Below, piece after piece: positions 21,441 through 32,700 of a stretch of DNA of 64,000 nt. Position 1 is the first letter of the stretch; each line of letters starts with the position of its first letter. Both the position numbers and the translations under genes were made by a program. This DNA is from Oscarella lobularis (Eukaryota; Porifera; Homoscleromorpha; Homosclerophorida; Oscarellidae), in the NCBI RefSeq assembly GCF_947507565.1, contig NC_089187.1, positions 124,001 to 188,000 on the forward strand, written 5' to 3'. A model generated the notes under the pieces. The model was not told the DNA's origin. It searched no databases and was given only the letters and a program-made list of their open reading frames with translations.

Positions 21441-22166
21441 ATGACCTTCGTCCTCGCCATCCTGCTTCTCTCTACTTTTGTCGGCGTTGTCGTAAGTTTG
21501 CGCGTGAACGCAAACACTAGATATTCTTACGCTACTCTAGGAAAGCGATTTGTGCCGAAACAGCTACAACAGCTTCTATACCGAATAGTAAGTGAAACGG
21601 CAAAAACGTCAATGCGACTCGATCTCGTTTATTTTCACGCAGCTGCGATTGCTGTTGCGACTCCTACCCGTATGGCTGCTGTTCGTGCTACAGTTTCAGC
21701 GCCGCCTACTGGTATATCTGGTTAGTCGCGATCCGATTCTCCATCGAGTAAATACCTCCAAGTCCTTTATTTCTCCACCAGGGTCATCATCGTTTTGATT
21801 CTGATCGGCGTTGGATCGGCGGGCGCCTACTATCGCCGACGCGTCATCATCCGAAGGCGAGCAGTTGTCGTCGCTAGTCGACCCGTCGCAACGACTTCGC
21901 CTTCAGTGACAGTCGTCTCATCCGGTCAGCAACAACAAGCTGTCCCGGATGTGAAGCCTCCGCCTTACTCATCGGCAGCAGCTTATCCTCCACCAGCGAC
22001 GTCTGGTTATCCGCAGGCGGGGCCGGGCTATGATCCTGGCTATCCTCCTGCTGATCCTGCTTACCCACCGCCAAGCAATGCTCCGTATCCGTCAGATCCT
22101 ATGTATGGGTCTCGTCCTGTTTCGGAGAATCCTGACTTCGCCAAGGCGCCGTATCCTCCTTATTAA
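21441..22166 (+). CDS. Shisa/WBP1-like single-pass adaptor 4
   Basis: Four exons with the family phases. Signal peptide MTFVLAILLLSTFVGVV; ESDLCRNSYNSFYTEY; cluster CDCCCDSYPYGCCSC ending YWYIW; transmembrane helix VIIVLILIGVGSAGAYY; RRRVIIRRR; then a long Pro/Tyr-rich tail with KPPPYSS and many YPP repeats ending PYPPY. The long proline/tyrosine tail resembles those of Shisa and VOPP1 and offers several WW- or SH3-binding sites. It is the last of four genes repeated head to tail. Confidence 0.85.
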
Positions 22167-22333
22167 TTGAAAAAGGAGTAGAAACTGTTTTTTTTGTTCT
22201 TGTTATTTCTTTCTGTTGCTTTCACTGTTGATTCACTGCTGTTGAAATGAATATGAGGTTATGTTTTTTGTGTGTGCACTTCCGGATGTTGGGCGTTGAC
22301 TAAAGCGCGTTCTGCTAGAGATTACGTGTCACT

Positions 22334-23335
22334 ATGGTTCTGGTAGGCCGCGTCTGCTTTTTAGCTGCCTGTGCGTTTCTTTCTTTTGGCCTCGCGGCTG
22401 AAAATGACGGAGAAAGCAAAAAAGCAGAGAAACCGAACCATCCGCCAGCTACCAAGTGTGAAGGTTCTGCTGCCTATTCAGAAATATAGCAAATTGACTT
22501 GTCTAAGGTTGCCTCTTATAGTGTGTCGACTTGTTTCGATGGAGCTAGAAAGGCAGTTAGACAAAACGGCCAAATCGGGTGCCGTCATAGGAACAGGGCA
22601 TCGTCTCGATAGTAAAGGAAACTGGGAGTCAAACAAAAGAATCAAATACAAAAATTCGTGAGAAAGATGAAAATAGGCGTTTCTAATTACTCTCGTTCTG
22701 GGTCAGGGAAGTGAGATTGATGGATGCCCTGGAAGGCGTCTGCGAGCAAATGTACTCGTATGAAATTCAGGAAGAAGACAAGGCTGCCTTCAGATATGCC
22801 AGAAGGAGAAGTGGGAGAGCGAGTTCTACTATCAATATATCAATAACAATGTCTTCTAGACTTGGAGGCACTAAAAGATTTTCTTAGCGGAATGGGTGAC
22901 ATGATGTCTAGGGTTCAGAAACTGGGAATTCCAACAGACATGCATAGTATGATCGATCCTAACGGAGATTTGAGAAAACTCAAGCTCAAGGTAAATCATA
23001 GATAAAGTATTCTCAATAAATCTCATTCCCTTTATTATTAGTGCGACTCATTTATTGAAGATTACGAGGATGACATCACGGATTGGTACAAGGAGCACCA
23101 GGAAATGGCCGCCTTAACTCAATTCTTATGCGTCGAACGAGCAGTCAAAGAGAATCACACTTGCTTGGCTCAGGAGTTCATGGACAGTTTCACCGAAGAC
23201 GTGAAAGAGGAAAACGACAAAAAAGCCGCTGACTCAGCCACGGAACAAAACGCAAAAGAAGACGAAAACGTCGAGGAAATTCACGCCGAAGAAATTGACG
23301 AAATCCAATCAGAAGACGTCCATACAGAACTGTAG
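22334..23335 (+). CDS. CNPY: Canopy-family (CNPY3/4-like) ER saposin-like protein
   Basis: A multi-exon gene for a saposin-like ER protein. A signal peptide (MVLVGRVCFLAACAFLSFGLA) is followed by TKCE joined over an intron to VCRLVSMELERQLDKTAKSG, the typical start of CNPY3/4. Further exons read LMDALEGVCEQMYSYEI, CDSFIEDYEDDITDWYKEHQ and FLCVERAVKENHTCL, matching the conserved cysteines near the C-terminal part of CNPY4, then an acidic tail ending VHTEL. HTEL resembles KDEL-type ER retrieval signals. In vertebrates CNPY3/4 are co-chaperones for Toll-like receptors; the client here is unknown. Its stop is 36 bp from the stop of convergent DBF4. Confidence 0.85.
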
Positions 23336-23371
23336 AGAATCTAGATATATACATGTGTATCGTGAAATAGA

Positions 23372-25306
23372 TCAGGGAAGCCACTCCGCCTCTAGCGACG
23401 TGCTGCTACTCGAGAAATCGTATGGACTTCGATGCTTTGCCGTTTTAGGAATTTTTTCTTCGGCATAATTTGGAATTGGCCTCTTTCTCGCGTTTTCCCT
23501 TTCCTGGCGTAACGGCGTCTTCCTTGGAGTCTTCTCCTTCTTCGGGGGGCGAACAGGACTAGGGCTTGACGTCTAGAAAAAAAGAAATATCGCAATTCGA
23601 ATATTCAGATCATCTACTTGCACGTACTTGACGTTCTTCTGAGACGGCACTAACCTGAACCCTTTTTCCACTGCGCAACGTTCTCGCGTTCTGAGAGGCC
23701 AACTTCATCTCCTCGTAATTCAAATCCAGCGACAATATCAACTGGTCGTCCTTGGGAAGGAACTCCAATCCCATTGGCAAATCACGGCCACAACGAGACG
23801 GCGGCGATTCATCAACAATAACAAAATCGTCGTTCTCCTCCTTCTCCTCTTCCTCCTTCTCCTCCTCCCTTTTAAAAAACTCCTCCAAGGAAAGACCCTT
23901 TGCAATTACCGCGTCGACGGCTGCGTAGTTCTCGTCGTTCTCAGCGAAACTCCTGTGCTTCTCGCTCTTCAAATGCAAGTCGATATTGACGAAATTCTCG
24001 CAGCAACACTCGCAATAACCGCTCTTCTTCTGCTGCAAGCTATCCCGCCTATAAAATCAAACGCGTGCCCCCTACCGAGAATTTTTCAAAGGCAAGAGGG
24101 TATAACCTGCGAGCAGTCTTGTGCTTTGGGACTCCACCAAATGGGCATCCACCCGCTCCCCCGTCTTCTCCACGGGCGGCGGAGTTGATATTGATTGTAG
24201 GCCACGCTTTTAATTGAATCCAGAGCGGCTGATACTTTCTCGACATGTCTTCGACCTTGATAAACGGAGGCTCCAATTTCCACACTGAAGAGAAATACTA
24301 AAATAATTATTATCTAGATTTTATTTTCTCACCCTTGGCCTTAGTCGACTCTAGAGACTAAAGGCAACAAATTAAAGTCTTTGTTTTTCTTTTCACGTTT
24401 TTGCGTACCTTGGAATTTCCGCTTGCTTTTCTCTTTGCCTTGTTAGCCGCCAGCCAAGCGGTGATGCGTTCCAAAGGTCGTACTTTCACCTTGAATTTTT
24501 GCGCTAATTGAACCAAGTTACTGGAACCTTGATGCTAAAAAATCAATCTCCATTCTTTGGCTCTTTTTTTTTTCGATTCTTTTGTTCCTACGCGTGTTTC
24601 TGCCGCTTCCTGAACAAACTTCTTTCCACGTGGCTAATCAAATAAATTAATGAATGCAATAAATTAAAGAGTAGAATACCTGAGACTCCACAACAGATTT
24701 CCTTGCATCCGCACTAAAGAAAAAACCAACAAAATAGATAACCAATTAATTAATTATTTAATTGAATAAACCTTCTTGGTGACACCATCCAAGGTGATTT
24801 GCTAGAACTGAAAAAATCATACAAACATCCACTAATTAAAAAAAAAGATAGCTCTTTTACGTTTTGTTAGTAAATGGACTAGGCGTCGATATGAAAGCAG
24901 GGCTGGGCGTTGAGAGTCCACTCTGGCTTTCAATGACGCTATAGTCCTCTTTTCTCGTCGTTACCAAATACGATATGTCTTTCGACAAAAACTCGCAAAC
25001 CTCCTACTCGCGAAAATGTGTCGTGAAACGGATCGGGGATTTATTTTTTGAATATTTTTCGCACCGCTCCTGATAATGTTAGGTCTTCTTTGATCTGCGC
25101 GGCTCGTTTCGGGGGAATTCCTGGCAAATCGAGGAAGAATTTCTGTCCTGATAGCGATTTATTTGCCTTCGGGGCTAAGCGAAAAGGAATTCGATGCGAA
25201 ATCGGAGCGTTTTCGAGCTTACCAGCCCCCGTTCGGGGTCCCGGCGGCGTTTTAGCGGGAACGACTCGCTGAAACGAGCGGCTTTTGGCTTCAATCGCAC
25301 GAGACA
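23372..25306 (-). CDS. DBF4: DBF4, regulatory subunit of CDC7 kinase
   Basis: A multi-exon gene for DBF4, which activates CDC7 to fire replication origins. The start is the ATG at 25304-25306 (MSRAIEAKSRSFQRVV). Motif N/BRCT-like region: KSLSGQKFFLDLPG, then over an intron of about 60 bp EVCEFLSKDISYLVTTRKED. Motif M: KLEPPFIKVEDMSRKYQPLW. Motif C zinc finger: GYCECCCENFVNIDLHLKS with KHRSFAEN, near 24015-23950. The tail is acidic then basic and ends at TGA 23372-23374 (SLEAEWLP). All three DBF4 motifs are present in order. A decayed copy of the first exon lies at 27035-27270. Confidence 0.93.
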
Positions 25307-25384
25307 TGTCTTCGGAAAGCGGGAAATAAAGGCAAGAGCGAGAAGGCGCCAAACACGTTGAACGCGCTCAGCACCTCGCGCGCG

Positions 25385-25519
25385 TTAGCTCGGCCCCCCC
25401 ACACACACCATAGATAGAGGACACACCATGCTCACACTTGCTCACACTCACTCACACACACACAGCAGCTACACATTCTAACAACACACTGACCAGAAAA
25501 AGCAAAAAAACCGGTCATT
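25385..25519. repeat. CA-rich simple repeat stretch
   Basis: C and CA runs (for example CCCCCCCACACACACC and CACACACACACAGCAG) lie upstream of the DBF4 start in the gap before the first dispanin gene. Confidence 0.6.
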
Positions 25520-26174
25520 TCAAATTGTCCACAATCCTATTCCTGGCAATATAACGGTACAGAGGACAATGATGAAAATAATTCCACCAACGATGTTAAA
25601 GATGTTGATGCCAAGTGCAATAAAGCCACACGTTTTTCCTTGCGCTTCATCGCCTCTTTGAAAATGAGAGCGACTCTAAAAGCAGTTCATTGTCATAAAC
25701 GGCACTCACTGTAGTAGTTAGAACACATGTTACTTACGATAGAGGAAAAGACGAGTGCAATAATTCCAATTGGCCAGAAGCAGAGAAAGCACGTCGCAGC
25801 CGACATCCACATAAAAGATCGGGAGTCGTAATTGGTATCATTTACGACGACCACCTACGAAGAGTAACGACTCACGTGAGCACCTTGTGGGTGCGCAGAG
25901 ATGGGTGTACCGTACAGAAGACGCCATTTGTTGGGGCTGAGTTGCCACAACTGTTGTCGCCTGTTGCTGCTGTTGACCGGACATCATCGGGGCGGGCTGC
26001 TGACCGCCATACGGGTAGCTTGCAGTTGGTGGCGGATAGGCACTTCCGGGTCCGTGAGGCTGCAGTTCGTACGATGGATCTGTTTTGATGCCTCAAATTG
26101 ACAAGGAACGAGAATTGCGAAGCGCTGTTCTTACATTCGGCGCTCGGTAAAGGACCTTTGCTAAAGTCGGCCAT
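25520..26174 (-). CDS. Dispanin (CD225 domain) protein A
   Basis: Exon 1 (MADFSKGPLPSAE) ends in a GTAAGA donor. Exon 2 gives a Pro/Gln/Tyr-rich region (SYELQPHGPGSAYPPP, SGQQQQQATTVV). A 61-bp intron (donor GTACGG, acceptor TTCGTAG) leads to VVVNDTNYDSRSFMWMSAAT and the first membrane segment FLCFWPIGIIALVFSS. The last exon encodes SRSHFQRGDEAQGKTCG and the second membrane segment, ending LWTI and TGA at 25520-25522. CD225/dispanin proteins include the interferon-induced IFITMs and proline-rich transmembrane proteins. They sit in membranes by a re-entrant or two-helix anchor and can modulate membrane fusion. Function here is not known. Confidence 0.85.
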
Positions 26175-26351
26175 GCCTACAGTAACTACTGGAACGCATG
26201 CTCACTAATTAATTGGTTTTTATAGTTATTACATTCCCTTGCACGCGTAAATTGATCACGTGATGGGAGAGTTGAACATCGCTCTATACTATATTATAAG
26301 GCCCACGTTTTCATTCACGTGATAGTGACGTCATGTGCACAATCATGTCAC

Positions 26352-26828
26352 CTAATAGTCATAAGGCGATATAAGAGTACAGAGGAGAATGATAAGAATA
26401 ATTCCAGCGATCACGTTGAAAATATTGACGCAAAGTGCTCCTCGAGCCCACAATCGACCTCTTATCTCATCACCAGACAGATAAGCAGAACGGCTCTTTT
26501 GAAGAAAAATAGAAAACTATTGACTCCAAAGCAGTGACCGCCAGCGCTTCTACTTACTTTAAAAGAAAGGATAACAGCAACAACTCCGGTTGGCGCACAG
26601 AAAAGCGTGATAACGGACAACCAGAAGTAACTCTTCATGTAGTAGTTTGGTGGAGTGACGATGACAGGATAAACCTGTGTGCCGTACAAATAGCGGAGCC
26701 TGCCGCCGGTAACAGCGGCCTCTTGGTAACGTAGTGGAGCTTAGGCACAGAAGCAATTGAAAAGCATTAGATCACTGCCACTTGCAAAGATTACCTTGGC
26801 CAAAAAAAGCTTTTTCTCTTTCAGACAT
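26352..26828 (-). CDS. Dispanin (CD225 domain) protein B
   Basis: Three exons. MSEREKAFFGQ joins to APLRYQEAAVTGGRLRYLYG, then VTPPNYYMKSYFWLSVITLF and CAPTGVVAVILSFK, then over an intron SRSAYLSGDEIRGRLWARGA and a second membrane segment, ending ISPYDY and TAG at 26352-26354. The conserved intron after the first membrane segment is at the same place as in dispanin A. It lacks the long Pro/Gln region of A. It is probably a tandem duplicate and an IFITM-like or proline-rich transmembrane-type protein. Confidence 0.82.
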
Positions 26829-27034
26829 CCTGTTCCTAAATCTCTTCGTCTGCGCATGCTACATGTAAATTGCATTGAGAGCGTGAGCACGTCACTTTCT
26901 GTGCGTGCCTCTGTCACCACATCATCTCAGTGAGTGTCATCCTCCTAATACATCATGCATCAAGGTCATTTAATTAAAAATACAATGAAAAATAGAGAAC
27001 CGCTGGCCTGCACTACTAGTCCGATTGAAAAAAA

Positions 27035-27270
27035 TCCCTGGCAATCGAAGAAGACTTTTTGTCCTGCTAGCAATTTCTTTGCTTTCGATGCGAAATTGGA
27101 GCGTTTCGAGCTTACCAGTCCGCGTTCGAGGTCCCGGCGGCGTTTTTCAGCCGCTGAAACAAGCGGATTTTGGCTTCGAGAAGCAGAGAATAAAGGCAAG
27201 AGCGAGAAGTACCGAACACGTCAAATGACTCGTCAAATGTCGTGTGCGCGCACCTTCGCGCGCGTTAGAC
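27035..27270 (-). pseudogene. Decayed copy of the DBF4 first exon
   Basis: The sequence aligns with the start of DBF4 (25115-25385), including its upstream flank: shared GGCAA(A/G)TCGA, CGAGCTTACCAG, GGTCCCGGCGGCGTTTT, AAAGGCAAGAGCGAGAAG and CGCGCGCGTTAG. On the minus strand, remnants of KSLSGQKFF appear as KLLAGQKVFF. The rest of DBF4 is absent. It lies directly upstream of HPRT, so the duplicated DBF4 promoter may now be part of the HPRT upstream region. Confidence 0.75.
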
Positions 27271-27313
27271 CTGTACTCCTCTCCTGTGCTCCTGTACGGC
27301 CGTACCTGTACTC

Positions 27314-28466
27314 ATGTCTCAGAAACGCGTGGCAGCTATCAAGGTCGTTCCAAGCACGCTTTCCGACTCGCACGACGTCCACGACACATTTTGTACAGAT
27401 AGAAGACGATCCCGAAGGCTACCCTTTGGGAGCTTTCTGCATTCCAGCTCACTATGCAGACTACCTGGAAAAGATCATCATCCCCTTAGGAGTTGTTAAG
27501 GACAGGTAGAGAAAAAAATTCCCCAGAAAAGAAATTTCATATATAAAATGTGAATTCAGAACAGAAAAACTGGCAAGGGATATCGTAGAAGACATAGGCG
27601 ACGGTCCCATCGTTGCCTTGTGCGTTCTCAAAGGAGGACACCAATTTTTTCACGACTTGCTCGAGTGGATACAAATCATTGGCCGGACGTCAAGTTAGTT
27701 TAATTAGGCGTATTAGTCAGCCAAGTAATGTGGGCCTGATTGTCTCAGCTAAAAATATTATGCAAATTCGAGTCGATTTTATTCGATTGAAGAGCTATGT
27801 CGTATGGATGCAGTTTCTTCATACAAGTAGCTCTGTTTATGTGTGTGTGCTATTAGAATGAAGAGTCGACCGGTGAGGTCCAGATTATTGGGAATGATGA
27901 TTTGAATGGGATACGAGGTCGAAATGTGCTCGTTGTTGAGGTTAAGATCTTGGATAGAGTTGCTTTCTAGTTTTTATTAATTAAGGCGTTTTTATAAAGG
28001 ATATAGTTGACACTGGTAAAACGATGGAAAAACTGCTTGGAGAACTGAAAAAATATGAGCCCAAGATGGTTAAAGTTGCTAGGTAACGTAATCTGTATCA
28101 TAGAGATATCTAGAGATATTTGCTTTAGTCTCTTGACGAAGAGGAGCAAGGCAAGGATACATGGCCAAGCCTACACACCAGAGTGTATGTATAGGAAATT
28201 CCTTTCTACAAAATTAATCATCTTTGCATAGACGTTGGTTTTGACGTTCCCAAGAAATTCGTAGTGGGTTATTCATTGGTAAGAATTCGCATATGAGGTC
28301 TCTATAGAAACGCTTTTTCTATCTAAGGACTACAACGAATACTTTCGTGACCTCGGGGTACGTTTAAAAAACGAGAGCGCATACCTAATCTCTATATAGA
28401 ATTAATTGTTTTCAGCACATCTGCCTCATCAACGAAAAAGGAAAGGAAAAATTCAAATCAGACTAA
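27314..28466 (+). CDS. HPRT1: Hypoxanthine-guanine phosphoribosyltransferase
   Basis: About nine small exons encode HPRT, which salvages hypoxanthine and guanine with PRPP to IMP and GMP in the cytosol. Exon 1 [10 protein letters not shown] joins [20 protein letters not shown]. Then [57 protein letters not shown] (the PRPP-binding loop with conserved E-D and D-T-G-K-T), [35 protein letters not shown] and [15 protein letters not shown]. All family motifs are present. The stop at 28464-28466 is 13 bp from that of convergent POLR3F. Confidence 0.96.
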
Positions 28467-28479
28467 ACTCTTTCGTTGT

Positions 28480-29692
28480 CTAGAACTTGAGCCAATCGCT
28501 AATATAGTTACACGTTTGTGGTGATATGGTACCGCCCTCTACGCATTGATTACGAACGGGACACACGCCGCACGGCAGTCTCACGAGTCCCGCCGGCGGA
28601 AGCAGGGGCCCCGTTGCACAATACAGTCTCACGAGTCCCAATTGGCTGTCCATCTTCTTCGACATTTCCGCCTTTCCGTCATAGACGACTGTATCCAGAA
28701 CCATTTCAATATCTTGCTGACTCAATTTTACCTATGAGGGGGAAGAGTATTGGGGGGGAATGTTTCTATAATTTATGCTACTTTGCTGATTCCAAGCTCC
28801 GTTATATATTGCCATATCTCTTTCGATGATGCGCGTGCCATGCTCGCCGTCGCCGCTGCGTCGAGTTTAGCCCTTCCAGCACGTATTTTCTTATAAAAAA
28901 TCCCCCCCCCCCAAAATAATAAAAATTGGGCTGCTTATGAATCGACTCTTACTTTCTGTTCAAGATATTTGTAGCACTGCTGATTCAATATTTCGACGAA
29001 CTCGGACTCGAATTCCTGATCGCTGTACCAAGCTCCGCCCGTCACTGACTGATCGGGTTCAAGATCATAGAGCATATAAACTTTTCTTCTCGCCGCCTAA
29101 AGCGAAAACCAAAAGGAACTCCAAAAGTTCCCTAGAGGAACTTTGCCCTTTTTTCTTCCTTACCGCGACAGACTTGACTGTTTTAATTAATTTTTTGGTT
29201 TCTAAAGTTTTGAGAATTCTCGTTGCCTGGGTGACTCCAACATTGCATTGCACTCGAATGTCTCTGATCCATATTCCTCCAAGAAGCACTTTTCTTTTAA
29301 AGGGTCATCTCCTTTTTTATGTATCTCTTTGTACCTTTATTGCCTGAGCGTTCGATTGCTTGATAAACGAGCCTCTCTTCCGCTTCGAATCCTCTCGTTT
29401 TCGATGTCGACGTCGACGACGTCTCCTTTTTCCTATAGATGAGCTCCTTACCTCGTTTCACAATTTCAATTCGACCCTTAGGTGAGATAATCGTGTGATT
29501 TTTGAACTGTAGGGTCCGAGTAAGGAGTTTTGCCTCTTTTAGGAGAAGATTGAGGGCTGCTGCTCGCTGCTTTGCGTCTGTCGATGGCTGGTCGGCTATA
29601 ATGACTGCATCTGTTATTCCAGATGCGCTTTCTTCGCACAGTGCGACGATTCGCTCGGCGACGAACGCCAAGGAGCTCGATCCTCCTTCCAT
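28480..29692 (-). CDS. POLR3F: RNA polymerase III subunit RPC6
   Basis: Four or more exons encode RPC6 (C34), the winged-helix subunit that contacts TFIIIB at Pol III promoters. Exon 1 MEGGSSSLAFVAERIVALCE continues to ISPKGRIEIVKRGKELIYR and EERLVYQAIERSGNK. The next exon reads GIWIRDIRVQCNVGVTQATR and LETKKLIKTVKSVA. The last exon ends with YDGKAEMSKK, GPLLPPAGLVRLPCGVCPV and EGGTISPQTCNYISDWLKF, which includes the C-terminal iron-sulfur cysteines (CGVC, C, C). The sequence follows human POLR3F from end to end. Confidence 0.95.
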
Positions 29693-29798
29693 TCACGTGT
29701 TCAGCACATCCCGTACTTTTTTTATTGATCACAGAGGCGGGTAAATAAGATAAGACTGCACGTGGAGGGGGAAAGTCAAAATTCAGAAGTGTGAGTAA

Positions 29799-32700
29799 CT
29801 ATTTAAGGCGAGAAGAATCCGTCGAGCGACTGCGAGTGGATCGCCTCCGCCCTTTTGGTACAGGAGTTCCATCTCCCCTAAGGGATGGCGTCTCTGCAGA
29901 AGGAGTCTCCGATGTCGAAGAAAGAGATTGATTCGGAGCGGCAGTGACCACTGGAGCGTTAAGTTGAGCTCGCTTCACGTTCATCGCCAAAGTGCGAAGA
30001 AGTGACACCTGTTTGTCCATGGTCCCAGACAGGGACTTCAACCTATAAATACAATAAATAATTCAATCGACTAAAATTGCCTACTGTACCATTCAGTGAT
30101 TTGCTTGTGTGTCTCTTCAACCTGATCAAGTTGTTCCTTTAGAGTTGGACCTGACAAATTATCGGTACTTGGCTCATCGGCAGCCTTCGTAGCCCACGTA
30201 ATCTAAAAGTAGTCAATGACGTCTCGCGTTGCGATTCGATGCATTAGCGCATACCCAGCGACGAACTGCTCCCATTTTATTCGGCTGCGTTGAGTACTTT
30301 CTGAATTCAAAGCGACGCCGTAAAAACCCGGGAACGGCTTCCTCGATCGACAGCAAAGGTTTGGTCTGTAAAACAACGCAAGTCAAGTAAATAATCCATT
30401 GAAGAAAAAGCGAATCATTCTGACCTGCATTATCAACTGATCCATAGCTGCATTCGCCTGCACTTGATTGATGTCGCCAACAGCAAGACCAATCTATAGC
30501 AAATAGATTTTTAGAAAAGTTCCCCCTGGAAACGTTGTTCCTTTCGTACGAGAACGTTAAGAACGACAATCATCATAAGAAGCGCGAAGAGTATGAACAT
30601 GATATACGGCACGACGGGAAAGAAGAGCGGCGTCAGACCTTCGTCACCGTCGTTTACATCGCCTGTGTGACGGGCGAGAAATTCTTCAGTCCTCTGGCGA
30701 GCCGTTGAATTTACTACGACGCCGAGAACGGAATCTTTCAGTCGCTCATAGAGAAATAGGGAATTATTTAGTGCCGACAACAGAGGAAGCGACACGGGAT
30801 TCACGGGCAATATTGCGGGAAGATCAACGTCACCAAAAGTCATTACTATGACTTTCATTATGCTCAAACCCACATCGCCGTATGATACCTAAATGAACGC
30901 TCATAGTTTCGAATTTTTTTATTGAAACGTACGTTGTAGTTTTTGAGCATGAAGAAAGCGAAGCCAAAAGCAGCAAAGAAGAGCGAAACAACGACGAGAA
31001 CCTAATAAGAAATAAATTTTGACAACAATATTTCAAAAAAATTCAAGTAAACCTTTGCCATTGTCTTTATCATTGAGACTATCATCACAACATAAATTCC
31101 AAATCTTGGGATCCTGAAACAAAGAATTACCCAACTATTAAATCCTTTCCTCGTGTGACTGACCTTCGCATGTGAAGCAAAACACTAAACCACGTAAAGA
31201 AAACGGTAAAGGCTCCCAGCTCCCAGAAAATCTTCGGACAAGGTGAAGTCGAATTCAGATTGACTGGACCGAGCACGACCCCAAACGGATCCGCAAAAAG
31301 GAGAGCCAAAATAAGCACGGTAATATCGACCAACGACTCCGTTATGCCAGAAAAGCGCTACAAAGTAGAATTTCATATATAGAGCCCCTTTTTCAGCTAG
31401 CGCCAGTGAAGCAAACCTTCAAGATGAGCGAAAGCACTTCAACTGCAAGAGATATAAAGACCACGACGACGAGAGCAAAACGGAGCCCACTCGGATTGCA
31501 TACATCGTACTAAGAAAAAGTCCAAGTCAAATTATCTAGTCGTCGAATAACAAGCTACCCGTTCATTTGCTGTGAGTTGACTGGGCGATCTCCCGGTGTC
31601 ATTTAGCAATTGAAGAACTTCCTAACGATGAATTACAAATAATAAACGGCGTGCTATGTTCTAACGCACAATAAGTCGCTCGAGACCGTCTTCATTCTGG
31701 CGGTAGTCACTCTCAAAGGGAGGATACGTAACAGAAAAAGCGGTCAGCAAGCACGCAAATGTCAGATAAAGAAGCATGTAGAAGTAATAGACGGCTGCAC
31801 CGACGCGTTTCCTGCAGCAAAAACCTCAACGAAAAAGTAAAAATGATACGGTGAAGAATACCATTTCTGGTTGATAAAGCTGACACACAGGGAATGTCCA
31901 AGACAGCTGGTACGACCAAATTTGACCATCGACTACGAAAAATACAAAGATTTTATCGTAAAATCCACTGTACGTACCTTGATTGCTCCCAGTGAACGTT
32001 TTCCGTCCAAAGGTGCGCTAGACTTGGCGACGCCCTGAAGATAATTGTAGTTGTACTTGATCTAGATGAGAAATCAAAGATGAGAGATCTGACTTAGGAA
32101 AGGAACAAACCTTGTATTCTGGAGAATCCTGGTCATTTTTGGAGCTGACGCATTTGTCAAAAATCACCTAAAAACCAACAATACACCTATCAGTTATTTA
32201 TTTATTTATTGGAGGAGAAATGTGTACCAATGCCACGTCTGGCATTCTTTCAACCAAAGACTGCAGCTGAGGCTTTTCTCCGTCAACAGACGTCCTCATT
32301 GCCTCTTTCCACCTGAGAAACTCCTTAGAAAATTAGACAATCGACCCAAATTCCGCACCGTTTATCGCTGGCGATGGCCAGTGCCGATTCAACGTGGTTC
32401 TTTTCTATAGCAATGTCAAGGAAATTTTTTTGGAACATGTTTAGGGTGATGGCTGCTTTTTGGTTCAAAAGAAAAGCAACGACATCACTGCTGTTAGAAG
32501 AGCAAGCCACATGTAAAGCAGTTGACTAAAAGAGGACGCTAAATACATTATCACTTGAAAAAAAATGAATAAACCTTCTCCAAATCGATCAAATCAAGGC
32601 AGTCTGGAAACGACGCTAGAAGCAGCTTACTGCATTCAACCGAGCCACTCCATGAGGCATAGTGGAGTGGACTGCGACCGTTGTGGTCACTGGGGAAGTG

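Noticed and set aside
25861-25890. A 21-bp intron in dispanin A (GTGAGT to CGTAG)
   Set aside because: A normal 61-bp intron with donor GTACGG further upstream and the same acceptor gives the right phase and a better protein, so an ultra-short intron is not needed.
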